A stretch of 64,000 nucleotides of DNA from Channa striata (lineage: Eukaryota; Chordata; Actinopteri; Anabantiformes; Channidae): contig JAUPFM010000114.1 in NCBI GenBank assembly GCA_033026295.1, positions 1 through 64,000 of the forward strand. The letters run 5' to 3'. Shown here in pieces: positions 9,781-21,720 of this stretch; position 1 is the stretch's first letter; every line of letters begins with the position of its first letter. A model generated the notes under the pieces. It had not been told where the DNA came from. It worked only from the letters and a program-made list of their open reading frames with translations, and searched no databases. The position numbers and the translations under genes were made by a program.

Positions 9781-11030
9781 TGTATATATAGTAAGAAGAC
9801 TAAAACAGACTGGCTTTTGATGACCATGACCATTACTTTTTACTTTAAACACACCATTGTGATTTTTTAGGTTGAAATAAATAAATGAAACAGCCCAATA
9901 ACCCATACTAAAAACTAAACACTAAAAAGACCATAAAGTAGATTTTATGTACATTTTGGTTAGTGTTGTAGTGGATTACAAAATTGTATAGGTGTACCTG
10001 GGAAGTGGCTTCCAAATTTCAAACTCTAGGTTTCATTTTAGGAAAACCCTGAGTAAATGGTAACTACCAGTAGGTTTGCTCAGATTTTGCCTTTTTGTGT
10101 TTTTGTATGACATCCCAACTTATATTTCAAAGTTAGTTTAATCTAAGCGAGAGGTGAGAAAAATGTTTTATCAATGAATTAGTAAATTCTATAGTGAATT
10201 GACAGAAAATTTGATCATATTTTCTGGCTCTTGTTTCTGTACTGCCATGTGAGGTTCTATATCATTGTAAAAAGAATATAGAACCTATGGGTGCAGTGTG
10301 TGTGTGTATATATGTTTTAAGTGAGACTGTTAGAGAAATGCTTTAAGAAATTTAGCGCAGCAGATATTTTAGGAACATGGTTCATAGATTTTAAATGTAA
10401 AGTCAAATGGTGAAACATAACCAAAACTCCAAAAGGTCACAAATGACACATAAAGTATAGGATAAGCACATATTTTTTGGTAGTTAAAACTTTTCAAAAC
10501 CTCTTTTACTTTGATAACCCATAATCATCTAAAAAACAGGCTACATGCAGAACATTTCCAAATTCCAACAACAATAAAAAATAGTTTTTTTTTTTCAGTA
10601 TATAGGTAAGGGTTTTTATCTAATGCTTTATTTGTGCTTTTTAATGGCTGCTGCAGCAGCCCTCATATAAATTGAGGAAATATTAGAGAATATAGACATG
10701 TAATGTAATCATATTGGGGTCACAGCCAAACAAAAGTCAAATGACGACAAAATTTAATGGTCACAGTAAACTGGTATTTACAAGAAATACATATAAATGT
10801 ACATCATACCAAGAATACAAGAGATGGTCTCCAACTTGGATCCATCCAAAAATGTAAAAGATGCCTCCAACTTAAAATCAATGCAAACTAGACACAAACA
10901 TCCTCAATTGCAATCTACAGTCAATAAAAACTGTAACATGGCTGTTTTTAGGTTTCTCAACTCCAGTCCAGACTAAATTATTCATAATGCCTGTTTAAGG
11001 TTGCAGCTGTTTTGGCTTCTGAAGCTTGGA
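9781..11030. other. Nanog 3' flank and 3' UTR, unit 1
   Basis: AT-rich. The right third (about 10740-11030) is the expected nanog 3' UTR on the - strand. The rest is intergenic, with a (TG)n(TA)n run near 10295. No other gene seen. Confidence 0.5.
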
Positions 11031-12513
11031 TCATGAAAAGTTGTTTGCAGAAAAGTTCAGTGCATTGGTGTTGTATTCATAATGGCCAAAACCTGGTGGT
11101 ATGGACCAGGCAGCCATATGAGGCTGGTTGGGCACAGCAGTCTGTGATGTGCTGGAAGACCAGGGAGTGTAGCCAGCAGCACTGCCCATAGGAGGCAAGT
11201 AGACGTTTGTGTTCTGTTGGGCAGTCTGCCTAAAAGGTGCCTGCATCGCATGGTGGTTGTAATGCTCCTGGAACTGGGTCTGGGCCTGTCCTTGATACTG
11301 AAAGAAACCAGCAGTGTTTCAAATTAGCATTCAATTTAGTGATGTTTATCTGTTTCATCTCGCCTTTAAGGCCATAACCCGTCTATGGTTAGGCCTCCAT
11401 TATCGATGTGTCACTCTATGTCCACACCACTGTTTCTTGTTACCAGTCAACAAGAAAACTTGGGCAGGACAATATTTAAAAAAATTTGACATAGACCAAA
11501 AATATGTCAGAATTAAGGAAATGAAAGTTGCTACTTACAGGTGGCACATTTGAGGGAAAGTGGTGGTTGTTCATGGTTCCATGGATCGGACCGTCCCTGA
11601 TGTTGGAGCGCTCACCCAGCCAGGTGTTGTCTTTCTGTTGCCTCCTCAGCTTCATCCGCCGGTTCTGGAACCAAGTTTTGACCTACGAACACAGAAGATT
11701 GCAAATGATCAGAAAATGTACATCATGTAATATTATGTGCATGTGATCCAGAAACCTCTATAAAGTCCTTTACCTGTTTGTAAGTCAGTCCAGTCATTCC
11801 TGCCAGATCCTTCATCTCAGCTGGAGTCAGGTACCTCTGGACATTGAAGCGCTGGACCAGAGCGTCCAGCTGCCTCTCTGAGAAGGCCACACGGACCTTC
11901 CCTTTAGTGGTGCTGACGGCGGTAGAGCTCGACTTCTCGGGGGCAGTTGGGGGATCGTGGACAACGGTGCTGGTGCCGTCCACGGTCTCTGTGAGACCAA
12001 GACATCCTGGCTCCACCCTGACAGAACCGGAGAATCCATTGTTGTCGTCGGGGCTCCCGCTGCTGGTCGCGTCGTCGTGATCTTGGGTCACGCAGGTTTC
12101 GGGGTCAGTCTGGGGGAGACTCGTTCCTCCGCTACCTCCAGAGCTCCGTGAATCTGAGTGAGAAAAAAAAAAAAATTTAGTAAGCACTTTGCTGAAGTAT
12201 AACGTATATTCATATTAAACTATATTAGGCCTATAAGACTAGAAGCCAATTCTCGTCCAACATTAGCTCGTCTCGGACCGTCAGCTTAGCTCCGATCTAG
12301 TCTCATACCTGGGGAAACGTGGGCCTCCAAGCCGCTGGTCGCCTGCTGTGGTGCGGCGTCCGTCGTTGTCCCGGAGTCGAAGAGGTTCAGGTCGATGGTC
12401 TCGATCCAGTCGCTCAGGTCCCCGTTGTTCTGCTGGGGTCCGAGTTCGGACATGAAGCCGTAGAATGAAGAGTTGAAAAAGTCGTCGTTGATCTCAGGCC
12501 CTGAGTCCGCCAT
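11031..12513 (-). CDS. nanog: Nanog-like homeobox transcription factor, copy 1 (intact)
   Basis: Homeodomain transcription factor of the Nanog family, nuclear. In fish Nanog is a maternal factor acting with Pou5f3 and SoxB1 at zygotic genome activation. I read four exons: 12309-12513, 11774-12153, 11539-11682 and 11031-11297, all with GT-AG introns (155, 91 and 241 bp), giving 996 nt and 331 residues. The start ATG follows GGAGAC with G at +4, a good Kozak context. The homeodomain is at residues 152-211, split by intron 2 just before helix 3 VKTWFQNRRMK. It has F8, L16, F20, W48, F49, N51 and R53, and the Nanog-typical RYLTPAEMK and GLTYKQVKTWFQN. The N-terminus is acidic and Ser/Thr rich; the C-terminus is rich in Gln, Asn, Pro and Tyr. 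This copy lacks three residues of the GSAAGSAAY stretch and ends one codon later than the others. A variant poly(A) signal ATTAAA lies at 10753-10758. Vent/Vox-type homeobox was considered, but helices 1-2 fit Nanog better. Confidence 0.92.
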
Positions 12514-12638
12514 GTCTCCTGGAATAAAAGTGTAAAAGCGCTAAAAACAGTCGAGAAGAGACCAGCTCAGGTACCAGGACGATCCTACAGCGTGTGTGAG
12601 TGTCACCAAAGTCCGTGGAGTTCCTTCTCAGCCAGGTG

Positions 12639-12700
12639 TTTTATAGAAGGACGGTGGAGGTGTGGCGGGGGCACAGGTGGGGGTTTCGGTCTGAGCCAAT
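12639..12700 (-). promoter_or_regulatory. Nanog copy 1 core promoter (TATA and CCAAT)
   Basis: On the - strand a TATA box CTATAAAA (12639-12646) lies about 125 bp upstream of the ATG. A C-rich GC/CACCC tract (about 12660-12684) and an inverted CCAAT box (12696-12700) lie further upstream. Initiation would be expected near 12610, leaving a 5' UTR of about 100 nt. Spacing is the same in all five copies. Confidence 0.75.
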
Positions 12701-13507
12701 CTGCTGCTCCCACTGTTGATGGGGCCGCTGCGGCTGTTTCCGCTCACTTCAGTTCCTTTCTTGTTTTTACCTTTTTCAGGTTTGGAGGCGAAAAAACCTA
12801 AAATAAATAACAAAATAATAATATTAATATTCTAGTTAAACGGAACGTGGTAGAATAATCCGGATCCTGGTGAAGCCGAATTTCCGTCCTACACTCAGTC
12901 CCCTTACACGGACAATGAAACGGGCCATTTATGAAGTTGCCGGTTTAGTTTCTGTAATGACGGTATGATTTGTCCGTGGCCGCAATTAAAACACTGTGAT
13001 CCGAGAGTGAATAAAAATCAGTGAATCATAATCATAAAACGTTATTTTCTGGTTGTTACGTTGTCAAACACAAACACGGTCGAACAAGGATGAAATGAAC
13101 TAAAATGCAAGTTTGTGCTGCTCTGTGGCCTCGTTTGTTCTGGCAACCTGAGTCATTTAGTGTCGTTAAAGTCCCCGAGAATGACTTCGATTGATGGGAT
13201 GTTTAAGTTTGTATCTGATATACATTTCAGCCTAAAATAGTTATTTCGATAAACCATAAACGACGAGCCGGTTTTTCGTTCGGTTCTCGCAGGACTGAAG
13301 TCTAACGCTGTTCCGGGGACAATAATTATTGCCTTAGTATCTTGTGAAAAACTAAGTTGAGCACCAAAATGGAAATGCGTGTGTTCTGACTTCATTTAAA
13401 TATTTCAAGAGACCAAAGTAGCGAAAATGAAAATATAACTGTGGAGCAGCTTCTTGTGTATAAGTGATGCGGATTCCCTCATCCACGTTTTCCTGTGTGC
13501 AGCAGAG

Positions 13508-13594
13508 ATGGAGCAGGCAGCTCAGGCAACGTCAAACGGACTCAACAAGACCGGACAAAATCCCTGCTCCTTCTGGTCCGTGGAAAATTGCTAA
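13508..13594 (+). other. 28-codon ORF, unit 2
   Basis: Identical 28 codons to unit 1. The sequence after the stop diverges quickly between units while the ORF does not. Confidence 0.25.
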
Positions 13595-15042
13595 AAAACA
13601 ATTATAACCTCAGACTTTCTGTGTGATTTACAAAAATCTTGTTGGCTGTTAGATAAAGGGACAATTTTAATTATTTTCAAATGCGCCCTCACTTTTAGGT
13701 TTCTGCAGCCCTGACGTTCCACCAACTGGCAGTAAACCCTTGTAGCAGCTGGACCTGGTGATTTTTTTTGCACTCTATTTAATCTTCACCCAGTTTCCGT
13801 TTTAAGGGACATTTTCTAAGTATTTAGTTCATTTTGTTGATTAGAAAATGGAGTTCAAATAATAGTCAATACCAATCCTCAGAAAACTCTTTTGAAACAG
13901 TTGGCTTATAATGTTTTCTTTTATAGACACATTTAGACCGTTTTGGATTATTATAAAATAAATTAACGATGTTTAGTACAATTTTATTTTATTAAAATTA
14001 ATCTTAATATTTAGTAAATGTTAATCAATACTTTATTGTGTTTTTTCCTTTAAACGTCGTTTAAAGTTTGTCCACGTGAAAGTTTACATTTTTAAATTTG
14101 CAGTGTAATTTTGACAAAAGAAAGCAGGCTCAAGTAAAGATTTTTACAAAACCTAACTTACAAAACCTTGATGACGACTTGCTGATTATGCGAGATATTA
14201 GACTTGTCATATAAAATGTTTTTAAAAAGTAACTTGTTATATTAAATAGTAACATTAATAAAATAATTTGCCCTTTGTACAATATTATATTTATTATTAA
14301 TATTAACTTTATTTTAGAAACGTGAAATTAAATAGTAATAATATGTGTAATTTTAAAACTATGAAAGTGTTATTCCTGTGACCTAAATTATTTTTCTTTT
14401 GAAACAGTTTCCACAGTTACAGTAACAATTGTTACATGTAAAGGAAAAATACATCTTGCTCAAAAGTTTTTTTCCAGATTGTTTCGTTTTAACAAATATC
14501 AGTAAATAACAGACGGTCTCTAATATGACGCACCAACAGATGTAAAGATACCTGCAGGTCGCACTTGTGTTTGCTGTAGTTAATTTTAGCAAAAAAACTT
14601 ACATCAGGGTCAAGTTTTACATTAATATATTCAGCTATCTGGTCAAAATGTTAATATTTACGTTGAGTTGAGACACATCACGTTTTGGAGAAATGCTCAC
14701 ATAGTAGTTTTCTTTACGCTAATTAGTTTATTGGCGATGTTTAAACTGATTTTTAAAGTAAAGTGTGTTTGATTGGTAGTGGGTAAAAACTGGTTTAATA
14801 CTCACTAACCTTGATCCCCAGCATGACTATTGCTTGCTAGTTTGATATGAAAATACATTCACCATTGACCTGTGGTAGAATTTGTTCTTTCAGAGGTTTG
14901 AAGACTGAGACTGTCGAGTCTTTTTTTAACCAGAAATGACATTGATCAGTTAAACGTGAACAGACTCCATGAATATTTTCTACAGATCTACAAAGAAATA
15001 TGACTTTAACCAATCTGTGGCAGGGCCACAAATCTAAATTAG
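13595..15042. other. AT-rich block, unit 2, no gene seen
   Basis: AT-rich. It resembles units 5 and 6 more than unit 1 from about 14040 (ttaaacgtcgtttaaag) onward. Confidence 0.55.
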
Positions 15043-15398
15043 TTTTTGGGAAACATGCAGATCAACACATTTATTCTTTTAATGAACATATAGGGAAGCT
15101 GCATGAGGCATTTCACCTGTACAATCAAGGAATTTCTTTGGCCCGGGCTAAAGGACAATGGTTGATGTCGACTTGATGCTCCTTTTAGTTCTGATGCTAA
15201 TTTGCTGCACGTCTCTTTGTCCTCACCCACCACATCAACCACCTTCTGCAGGCCCCGGCTCATACAAGAAGAGGGGGCACACCTGTCCATCCGTAGAAAT
15301 GTTAATTAGACTCCGTGTTCAGACATTAATTCACCTCCAACTTCGTCATTGTCAAATCAAGAAGGAGGGAAACACAAAGCGGATGGTAACGTGCAGGT
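15043..15398 (-). pseudogene. Exon-like segment, inverted copy I, unit 2
   Basis: Open stretch as in unit 1, with small deletions in the upstream part (gagggggcacacctgtcc). Confidence 0.48.
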
Positions 15399-16329
15399 TA
15401 ATCTAATTTGTCTTTGTTAAAGGGGGTCGGGTGTTGTAGAGTTTGTTGTGGTGATGTAGGGGGAAACCTAAACCTGTTCGGCACAAAGACCTCCACCGTC
15501 TGCTTACCGACCTGCACAACATACACCCTCCATCTATGGGGATATTCTGCTTTCCTCACCTCCAGATGCTGTTAATGGCTGAAGGCGTATGCTGCTAAAA
15601 ACAAGCCCAAACATATTCATAATTGTTGACTGGTAAAAATATTGTTATTTGCATGATTGCAACATTTCTGTAACTCTGCAATGTAGCTCAGAAATGTACA
15701 TGAAATCTTTGTATTTGAGTTTTATTTTAATTGTCCTAAATAAAGTAACCCTCTTTACATTTTACATTACAAAAAGTCCAATATCTTGTTTCAGTATTTT
15801 GCAAAAACAATAACTCATTATCAAAGGTCTGCTAGTTCATCCCTGTTTAAATAAAAATACTCAACTATATCATCGGCTCTTCTGTCTTTTATTAGTTATC
15901 ACTCTTTGTTGAATAAATGTAAAACTACATTGTAACTTTAAACCTTTAAATTGACAAAGAGTGAACACAGAGGTCAGTACACTGATTCCTGTTTTACTCT
16001 GTGTAAGACTCTCGGGTCCAGCTGCTGCAGGGTCCTTCTTGGTTTGCTGGGGTGGGGGCTGCTGTCTCAGCGGCCACTAGAATTTGTGATGTATGTTTCT
16101 ACTTGTTCTCTGATGCAGTTTGAGGCTTTGTTGCTTTTTAAGGTTGTATATGCTCGTACGAAGCTGTTTTGCACCTTGGTACAAAAGATTAAAAAAAACA
16201 CATTACCATGGGAAAAATAATATATATTTTTAGGAGAAGAACCTGCACCTTTGCATGTGGCCCATCCCTCCAGGTGGGGAGGCGTCTGGGCTCAGCATGA
16301 TCCCGTATCTTCCGTTTTGTCTTTAATAC
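15399..16329. other. Conserved noncoding block, unit 2
   Basis: Near identical to 2401-3330; no gene supported. Confidence 0.45.
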
Positions 16330-16371
16330 TGCGATGGCCGGGAATCGAACCCGGGTCAACTGCTTGGAAGG
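16330..16371 (-). pseudogene. Truncated tRNA-Gly(TCC), 3' half, unit 2
   Basis: The 3' half with an intact T arm, joined at the same breakpoint as in unit 1. Confidence 0.88.
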
Positions 16372-16526
16372 TGTATGATCTGCAGTTAAAAAAAGAAAAA
16401 AGCCTGACAGATAACTCATATGTTATTGCCATTAAATTGCTTAATGAGCATCTGAGAGGTGTGTCCTGTCCCTCCAATTTTTTTGTCTGTAGCTGTTTCC
16501 ATATTAAAGCCATATTGAAGCCACTG

Positions 16527-16599
16527 CGCCCAACGTGGGGCTCGAACCCACGACCCTGAGATTAAGAGTCTCATGCTCTACCGACTGAGCTAGTCGGGC
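16527..16599 (-). tRNA. tRNA-Lys(CTT), unit 2
   Basis: Sequence identical to the unit 1 gene over all 73 nt, with the same flanks and the same lack of a close T run. Confidence 0.93.
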
Positions 16600-16729
16600 C
16601 ACGAGAGGCCTGCAAAAAGTGTCATTCCACATATTCCAATGCCCGATCCGTAAGTGTTTGCATCATGGCCATCACTTTATGTCCAGTGACATAATTTATG
16701 TCTCAAGTGACATAATGATGGCTGCAAAC

Positions 16730-16761
16730 TCTGGCGCCTTAGACCGCTCGGTCATCCTGAC
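16730..16761 (-). pseudogene. tRNA-Leu 5' fragment, unit 2
   Basis: As in unit 1, with one fewer substitution. It joins directly to the reverse-transcriptase piece on its + strand right side. Confidence 0.8.
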
Positions 16762-16885
16762 AGCCATTGGTGGGCACTGTGTCTTCAACATCATACCTGA
16801 AGTGGCTGTTGTGTCATGTGGAGTCCCACAGGGTTCATTCTTGGCTCCAATTCTGTTCTTGCTATATACATATATATGCATCCTC
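16762..16885 (+). mobile_element. LINE reverse-transcriptase fragment, unit 2
   Basis: A slightly better preserved copy, reading GVPQGSFLAPILFLLY before degrading. Continuous on its left with the tRNA-Leu 5' fragment. Confidence 0.77.
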
Positions 16886-16989
16886 TTGTGGATATCCTCC
16901 TCAAGATATGATGAGGTCATTTCCTGTTAACAACTTCCTGTTAATAAGAATGAGGGTTCAATGCTGAACCATGAGACACGTAAATCCAT

Positions 16990-17318
16990 GATTGTTCATG
17001 CTATTCTTTTTTGTGGAATTGATTATTGTAATTCGGTTTTTACTTGTTGTAATAAGTCAACTGTAAATTCACAGGCGGACAGGCTCCTCAGTACATCGCA
17101 GACCTATTGACCCCATGCCCATCAAATCTCTCCGTTCCTCAGGTCAGACCATCCTGATGGTCCCCGAAACCCGTTTGGAAACTTGGGGGGACCTGTCTTT
17201 TCATGCTGTAGCTCCCAGACACTGCAATGCCTTGCCCCTGTCCTTGCGTAATGCTGAATCTGTTGATGGTTTTAAAAAGAAGCTGAAGATACACTTATTT
17301 AGACAGGCTTTTAGTTGA
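16990..17318 (+). mobile_element. L2-like LINE ORF2 C-terminal fragment, unit 2
   Basis: Same fragment, with the same frameshift and the same final open 67 codons (17115-17318) as unit 1. Confidence 0.85.
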
Positions 17319-17569
17319 CTGAGCTTTTAGGTTTTAACAGTTTTTTTTTCATTGTTATTACTTATTAAGTGTTTGCGTAAACATCCTGGCCACCTTTCTT
17401 AAAACGAGTTGATGGTGAGCGTCAGTTGTGCGCCTGGTCAGAAATGAACTCCAAGACAACGACGAGCAAGAGATTCAGTATTCAGTCAGTAATGATTTGA
17501 TCCTATTCTGCCCATAGCGGTCAAAAGAAAAAGTTGTTAGATACAAACAGGTCTAAATCGGCAAATGAT

Positions 17570-17677
17570 TGTCAGGAGTGGGATTTGAACCCACGCCTCC
17601 ATTAGGAGACCAGAAGTCCCTTTCGGGAAGGAGTCCATCCTTGAGTCTGGCGCCTTAGACCGCTCGGCCATCCTGAC
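17570..17677 (-). tRNA. tRNA-Leu(CAA) with intron, unit 2
   Basis: Same 108-nt gene as in unit 1, including the intron and the long variable arm, with no substitution that I can see. Confidence 0.93.
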
Positions 17678-17989
17678 AGCCATTGGTGGCACTGTGTCTT
17701 TAGGATGGTGGCATCAACTTATGAGTTTCTTGATCTTTGAAGAGGGCTTGTAACTTTCAAAAAGATCCCTTTATTTGGACCTGCGGTAAGCGTATTGTGT
17801 CACTTCCTGTTTTCGTCACACTGTTTCGGGTCTCTGCCGAACGATTGTTCACTGGTTAATCGTAGCTCTTGTTTTCTAAATTAGTGACTTATCTGTGTAT
17901 AAACTATCACTTGGGGCATAAGATTTGTTTACGCAAACACCTTCTCTCCTGAAATAACTAAACAAACTAGCTAACGCTGACTATACCTA

Positions 17990-18241
17990 ATGTCGGACTC
18001 CGTAGTTTTCTCTGGACCCCTGCCAAATCTGATCAGTGACGACATGTATAGCCGCATGTTGTCATTCAATCGCTGGCTGTCTAGGTGGTGTCCAGCAAAC
18101 GATGTGGGCTACATAGACAATTGGAAAAGTTTTTGGGGAAAACCTAGGCTTATTAGGAGAGACGGCATCCATCCTACTTTGGATGGTGCCTCTGTCTTAT
18201 CAAAAAATATGGCTGATTTTATTAGACAACCAAAAGATTGA
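17990..18241 (+). mobile_element. LINE ORF1 SGNH-hydrolase-like fragment, unit 2
   Basis: Open for 83 codons, starting MSDSVVFSGPLPNLISDDMY and continuing to the DGIHPT motif. VVFSGPLP is the strand leading into the domain. The N-terminal catalytic Ser block is absent, so it is only a partial domain. Confidence 0.75.
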
Positions 18242-18320
18242 CAGCCAGAGTTGAGCCTGGGGACGCAGAGATCCAGTCCTACACGCCTCTCTGCAGTATC
18301 CTTACAGCCGCCACCCCCCT

Positions 18321-18545
18321 CCACTGGACTCTGTGGAGGAGGTGGGTGAGAGGAGGATGTTGGCCAAGCTGACATCCATCATGGACAACACCTCTCACCC
18401 GCTGCACCAGACAGTGGAGGCTCTGTGCAGCTCCTTCAGTGGCCGACTGATCCACCCTCAGTGTAGGACAGAGCGCTACCGCAGGTCTTTCATTCCCACT
18501 GCGGTTAGACTCTATAACAATTCCACTCAGTCTACTTACTCACTT
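18321..18545 (+). mobile_element. LINE ORF2 C-terminal fragment (second family), unit 2
   Basis: As unit 1. The tail holds a small local expansion of acttactcac-type repeats (18533-18572), found only in this unit. Confidence 0.72.
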
Positions 18546-19219
18546 ACTCACAAACTTACTCACAAACACTTACTCAACAACAACACTTTCGTATTTACAT
18601 TCCAAATCAACTTTCTCGGGTGATGGCGGGAGTTTACATGCAGCTGAGAAGCCTGGTTACTGTAAATCAATGTGAACATGCAGCAGCAAAGTCATGAGGT
18701 TTCTTCTCCAGCTATTTTGGGAACATGGTTCATCAATTTTAACTGCTGAGTGACAGAACATGCTGCTTGAAAATAAACTATTTTAATTAAACAATCTCCT
18801 GTCATTTTTTTCTAAATAGTTTTTTTTTAAGATTAAGGCATAGAAATGGTGAGGACATATCAAACAGTGTGTGATGGCTGTAGGGATGCTGCTAAAACAA
18901 ACCCAATCACAACACTAGCAGTATCAGGCCCTTGAAACAGTGTAAACACATATAGCACATACAGCTCACTACATGTGTCTATGATAACGAGAATATGCAC
19001 TCGTGAGCAAGTGTGTTGGAAGCAGTAATTTAATATTTGTAGTACATATATTGCAATTGGCACAAAATGGGCAAATTCCTGAGCTGTTGGTTTGGGGGTG
19101 AGCGTGTCTCTGTGTCTGTGGAGATTAGGCCCCGTGGCATAGGGGCCCACAGATAGACAGATGCTGCTTTACACCTCTACGAGGCGCTTTGTGTCAGACT
19201 GATTTGTTATTGGCTTTAG
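18546..19219. other. Noncoding stretch, unit 2
   Basis: Between the LINE tail and the terminal-exon-like ORF. The antisense ORF 18860-19150 is open for 96 codons but has no domain. Confidence 0.45.
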
Positions 19220-19315
19220 AAAGACTTTGATTTAAAAATGAGACGCCACGGCACCAAAATGACCCCCGACCCACCGAGCCTGTCCCTGGAATCACAGCAG
19301 CCTGTTGTTTTGTAA
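19220..19315 (+). other. Terminal-exon-like ORF, unit 2
   Basis: 32 codons from an acceptor-like tag: KDFDLKMRRHGTKMTPDPPS then LSLESQQPVVL and TAA. AATAAA is at 19327-19332. It could be the last exon of a lost + strand gene; no upstream exon is recognisable. Confidence 0.33.
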
Positions 19316-19921
19316 ATATACTGTTGAATAAAGCCAGTTATTAAGCTGTGACATGTATACCTGCAGATCTAAGCCCCACACACAGCACAATGTGGTAGAA
19401 GTGTGTCAGCTCAGGGCTCCAGAGTGGAAGTATATGAAGTACTGGTTCAATTTTTTAGTCATGTAAAGGTATTGAACAGGAAATGTCGCTGAAATACAAA
19501 TCTTAGAGTACAACACTAAAACCAAACAATAGATTTTAATCAATAATTGCTATGATAATTAATTGTGCAAAATATGTACAAGAAAGATCAGAGGTCACTG
19601 TGTGTAAAAGTGTTAACGATTTACGTGCTGGTTGGCCCATAATTATACATTGGCGTTTTTCATTGTTATAACATTCAATTTAAAACAATCATATCATCAT
19701 GATCAGCCACCAAAGGATCATAAACGCTGCTAAATGAGCCGGAGCTGCTTGCACCGCGCCCTCCTCTCCGTTAGCGGGCGCTGTTTGTTGCCGGCAGCTG
19801 CTGCTCAGGCCGGTTCTGTCGGCGGGCTCACACTTGGTTGGTTTGGTTATGAGAAATAATTAATAAGCTGGCGCCAAACCACCAACTGACGTTCATTCAA
19901 CTCGCCCCACTGTGTTTTATC

Positions 19922-20605
19922 CAGCGGTGGCTGAAGTCCTCAAAAACTGGACTTAAGTCAAAGTAGAAGTAGCCGCTGATATTTCTACTTAAGTCAAAGT
20001 CAGTAAGTACAAGATTTATATTTTACTTAATGTATTAAAGTCAAAGTACTCAACCAGCAGTGCTGCTTTATGATTTTATTTTGGAGCATTTACTCATTAA
20101 TCGTAATAGACACAAATGATGACTTCAAGCTGTTTTTTGATCTGATGCTTTTTCAGTTTTATTTCTAAACGGCTCGTGTTGCAGCATCACACACTGACAG
20201 TTACAGTCTAAGAATTTAACAGGATAAATTTTGACAGTAAATGTATTTGCTTCTCTTGTATCATTATTTTATTATTTGCACCTGGTTTAATCCAAGCAAA
20301 CACAGCGGACTGTGGCGCGTAACGTCACTGCGCAGTAGCTGTTTCCTTCATAAAATAGAACAACAACAAAAAAAAATGTCTGATTCGCTCAATCAGTCAT
20401 ATTCATGTGTGAATCAGCAGGGACCAGCTGTGTCCCAGTTCTCGGAGAAGTAGAACCAAGAACTCGCGTAGCTCCGCTTCACATCTCGTCCGTTTGTGGC
20501 ACCGAGAAAAGGAGGCAACGTGGAATTCAAGTTAAGGAAACGTTTGTACGTACTTCAGTAAAGTAGAGATATGTGAAAAATGTACTTAAGTACCTTCCAC
20601 CACTG
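19922..20605. mobile_element. hAT-type MITE, unit 2
   Basis: Same insertion site and gttttatc duplication (19914-19921 and 20606-20613). Keeps about 35 bp of left subterminal repeat that units 1, 4 and 5 lack. Confidence 0.85.
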
Positions 20606-20924
20606 GTTTTATCATAAACTACAGATTTTATCATGAACTGCTCTCAGCTAATAACTTGATTGTGTTGCACGTTGTAATTTGTACAGATTTATATCTACTG
20701 TCCTTTTTAATCCAACGTTAACTGTGGCAGCAGCAAAAACCAAGTGTTTGCCTGGTTTGAAGCATTTGACACTGTGAAAAACTTTTGTGGGCAGATTCAT
20801 ATATATTGCAGATATATGGCTTGATATTAATGATGATTAAGTAATGTGATTAGACAGAATATTTGTGCTCTTGTTTATTTTTTCTTTATAATTGTTATTC
20901 TGATGACTCGATTTTCTGTGTCAG

Positions 20925-21720
20925 GTGCCATTTTGACTTCAGCTCCACCACCTGATGAGCAGGACCCAGACGATGAGGAGATGGCACAGACAATGACAAT
21001 CATTTATTAATTTGATGTGTTTTTAGGTTTTTGATGTTATGGCACTTCATATGCCCCATGAGAAGCTCTTTCAACAATTGGTGAGTCATTCTTTCGTTAT
21101 ATTTTTCAATTTCGCTGTTTTGATTTTTAAGTCTGTACAATGTGTCGTTGTCCACTGGGTTTTGTGTTACTACTTGTGAGCTTTTTTTTTTTAACTTTAT
21201 TAATTACTCGAGTCTGCTATGTTCTCATATGCATCAGATGCCCTTCACCCAAGCCTGCCTTGCCAGTGAAAAAACACATCACAAAACATACACAACAGAG
21301 CATATGGTGTTAGTTAGGTTAGTTTTAAGTATTACACCATTCAATGCAATGAGTATTTGTGAATAAATATAGTTTTAATAATACATTATTTCTGTTGCTC
21401 AGCCTGAAATCAGCAAGTACTGTGCAGAGTTGATGTCTTTGTTGTTGGGATACCGATCATCCTTGAACCAGGCCAAGGCTGGTCACGTCACCAAGGCCTT
21501 TTATGCTCTAGAAAATTTATAGAGAACCTAGGTAAGTCAAATAAAGGGATATTGTGCAACATGTACAGACACAGACATCCCAGGCATTAATTTTAAAACC
21601 CATTCTTTCTAGCGACAAAACAGAATGACCCACTTTATCTCCCGGTTTCCCCCCATGATCAGGATCTGATATTGAGTCCTACCTGCCAACCCTGATGGAC
21701 ACATTGACGCCCTACAAGCA
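20925..21720 (+). pseudogene. ipo4: Importin-4 pseudogene fragment, unit 2
   Basis: Same five exon remnants. The acidic exon is complete (DPDDEEMAQTM), and the fourth exon reads on as RSSLNQAKAGHVTKAFYALE before a 1-base loss and an in-frame TAG in the ENFMENL region. Confidence 0.85.

Larger units (their letters stand above)
1..12938. repeat. Tandem array unit 1 (12.9 kb)
   Basis: The unit is defined by the sequence gccggtttag at its start, which recurs at 12939, 25968, 36780, 48754 and 60979. It holds a complete set: inverted exon-like segment, long tRNA/LINE module, hAT MITE, ipo4 pseudogene, direct exon-like copies A and B, and an intact nanog-like gene. The chosen boundary is only a convenient common point, since the true duplication breakpoint cannot be seen inside a continuous array. 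Confidence 0.93.

Noticed and set aside
11844..12151. Two + strand ORFs across nanog exon 2 in each unit
   Set aside because: They are antisense shadows of the GC-rich exon 2 and vanish or change with its indels; no domain or start context.
11539..12153. Vent/Vox-type homeobox identity
   Set aside because: RYLTPAEMK and GLTYKQVKTWFQNRRMK in helices 1-3 and the exon split before helix 3 fit Nanog; Vent helices 1-2 differ clearly.
12592..12813. + and - ORFs over the nanog promoter (CECHQSPWS type)
   Set aside because: Conserved only because the promoter is; they overlap the TATA and CCAAT elements and have no family signature.
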